Shown here piece after piece: positions 5,987-6,239 of a stretch of DNA of 6,239 nucleotides. Below the pieces are notes generated by a model, which saw only the letters and a list, made by a program, of their open reading frames with translations, searched no databases and was not told the origin of the DNA. The DNA lies in NCBI GenBank assembly GCA_003541285.1, contig DPMS01000114.1, positions 1 through 6,239 of the forward strand. Reading direction: 5' to 3'. The first letter of the stretch is position 1. Each line of letters starts with the position of its first letter. A program made the translations under genes and the position numbers. The DNA is from Actinomycetota bacterium. Its GTDB lineage: Bacteria > Actinomycetota > Actinomycetes > Streptosporangiales > Streptosporangiaceae.

Positions 5987-6014
5987 CTTGCACCATCGTC
6001 ACATGCGGTGCAAG
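5987..6014. promoter_or_regulatory. 8-bp inverted repeat CTTGCACC-N12-GGTGCAAG, candidate operator
   Basis: CTTGCACC at 5987-5994 and GGTGCAAG at 6007-6014 are exact reverse complements separated by 12 bp, with a half-site centre spacing of 20 bp (about two helical turns). This is the geometry expected of a dimeric regulator site. It lies about 150 bp upstream of the methyltransferase start and about 100 bp upstream of the XRE start. No T-run follows, so a terminator is less likely. Confidence 0.55.
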
Positions 6015-6015
6015 C

Positions 6016-6108
6016 ACTCAATGGATGAAGGCAGGGCAGCCGGGCAAGGCAGACTGCCGGGCGCGCGGCTCCTCGAATTGAGTCCCCCCGCACGTAAGCC
6101 TCGCGAGG
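6016..6108 (+). promoter_or_regulatory. Potentially folded leader region before the methyltransferase gene
   Basis: ACTCAAT (6016-6022) pairs exactly with ATTGAGT (6077-6083), enclosing GGCAG-A-CTGCC (6048-6058). A 10-bp palindrome CCTCGCGAGG follows at 6099-6108. A + strand transcript starting upstream of 6016 could fold into a long stem and then a second element before the ribosome binding site. It matches no riboswitch class that I recognise. Confidence 0.25.
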
Positions 6109-6153
6109 GGAGACATCCGGCGGGGCCAGTTATGCGTCCGCTGACCGTGACCC

Positions 6154-6159
6154 AAGGAG
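6154..6159 (+). promoter_or_regulatory. Ribosome binding site AAGGAG deciding the GTG start at 6165
   Basis: A near-perfect Shine-Dalgarno AAGGAG lies 5 nt ahead of GTG 6165. The in-frame ATG at 6132 and GTG at 6147 have no comparable site, so 6165 is the preferred start. Confidence 0.75.
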
Positions 6160-6164
6160 ACCTG

Positions 6165-6239
6165 GTGCCCGACGAAGTAGAGAGCCCACCCGGTGTTGAT
6201 ATGGGCGTCGCAAACGTCGCCAGAATGTACGATTACTAT
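6165..6239 (+). CDS. N-terminus of a DUF574-type SAM-dependent methyltransferase; 3' end outside window
   Basis: Only 25 codons are visible: MPDEVESPPGVDMGVANVAR followed by MYDYY at the window edge. The pattern 'Gly-Val/Ile-Asp ... Val-Ala-Arg-Met/Val-Tyr-Asp-Tyr' near the start is the N-terminal signature of the DUF574 (Methyltransf_19) S-adenosyl-methionine-dependent methyltransferases, which are highly amplified in filamentous actinomycetes and often lie next to XRE-type regulators. The family is normally about 260-280 residues, with a LGG motif directly after the Tyr-Asp-Tyr segment; that part is not visible here. The start is GTG with a strong AAGGAG; an upstream in-frame ATG at 6132 would add 11 residues. 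The gene diverges from the XRE/SLOG operon and probably shares regulatory sequence with it. The methyl acceptor is unknown. Confidence 0.72.
   Translation, partial: MPDEVESPPGVDMGVANVARMYDYY

Noticed and set aside
6132..6164. Upstream in-frame ATG (6132) or GTG (6147) as methyltransferase start
   Set aside because: They lack a Shine-Dalgarno comparable to AAGGAG before 6165, and the family signature usually begins within about 10-15 residues of the start.
5887..6239. CRISPR-like or iteron array from the repeated 12-mer
   Set aside because: Only two copies are present and no third unit follows at the 21-bp period, so operator repeats are the simpler reading.
1..6239. tRNA, rRNA, insertion sequence or phage attachment site
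   Set aside because: I saw no cloverleaf with a T-loop motif, no transposase or integrase motifs, and no terminal inverted repeats flanking a gene.

Overview
This window looks like chromosomal DNA from a high-GC filamentous actinomycete (Streptomycetales or Streptosporangiales type). The evidence is very high G+C in coding third positions, GTG starts, and gene families typical of those bacteria: XRE-TPR regulators, SLOG-fold proteins, a DUF574-type SAM methyltransferase and multidomain ATPase regulators. The exact genus cannot be read from the sequence.

Left part (1-3069): the C-terminal two thirds of a sensor histidine kinase (GAF end, HisKA, HATPase_c) enters from the left edge on the + strand and ends at 886. 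Facing it is a long minus-strand gene (3069-991) for a 692-residue STAND/AAA-type ATPase with a predicted winged helix, a region resembling a GNAT acetyltransferase, and a C-terminal helix-turn-helix. The 104-bp convergent gap holds two inverted repeats that could terminate transcription from one or both sides.

Middle part (3070-4130): about 1.06 kb without a convincing intact gene. I read it as decayed coding DNA. It contains a Gly/Phe-rich C-terminal tail split between two frames, the first ~38 codons of an ABC-transporter ATPase that lose family resemblance before the Walker A motif, and a small acidic helical fragment without its own start or stop. GC-rich repeats based on GTCCCGG begin where the ABC resemblance ends.

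Right part (4131-6239): a two-gene minus-strand operon encodes an XRE helix-turn-helix regulator with a TPR-like C-terminal domain (5887-4616) and a SLOG/Rossmann-fold protein (4619-4131). The two overlap by GTGA, which suggests translational coupling. Divergent from them, a gene starting at 6165 shows the N-terminal signature of DUF574 S-adenosyl-methionine-dependent methyltransferases and runs off the right edge. The 277-bp divergent spacer is rich in structure: a TTACC-N6-GGTAA palindrome, a 12-bp direct repeat with a 21-bp period, an 8-bp inverted repeat with a 12-bp spacer, and a potentially folded leader before the methyltransferase.

The most interesting unit is the XRE-TPR/SLOG operon with its divergent methyltransferase. 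My hypothesis is that the SLOG protein senses or processes a small nucleotide-like ligand and that the XRE-TPR protein controls both promoters through the spacer repeats. The sequence alone does not prove this.
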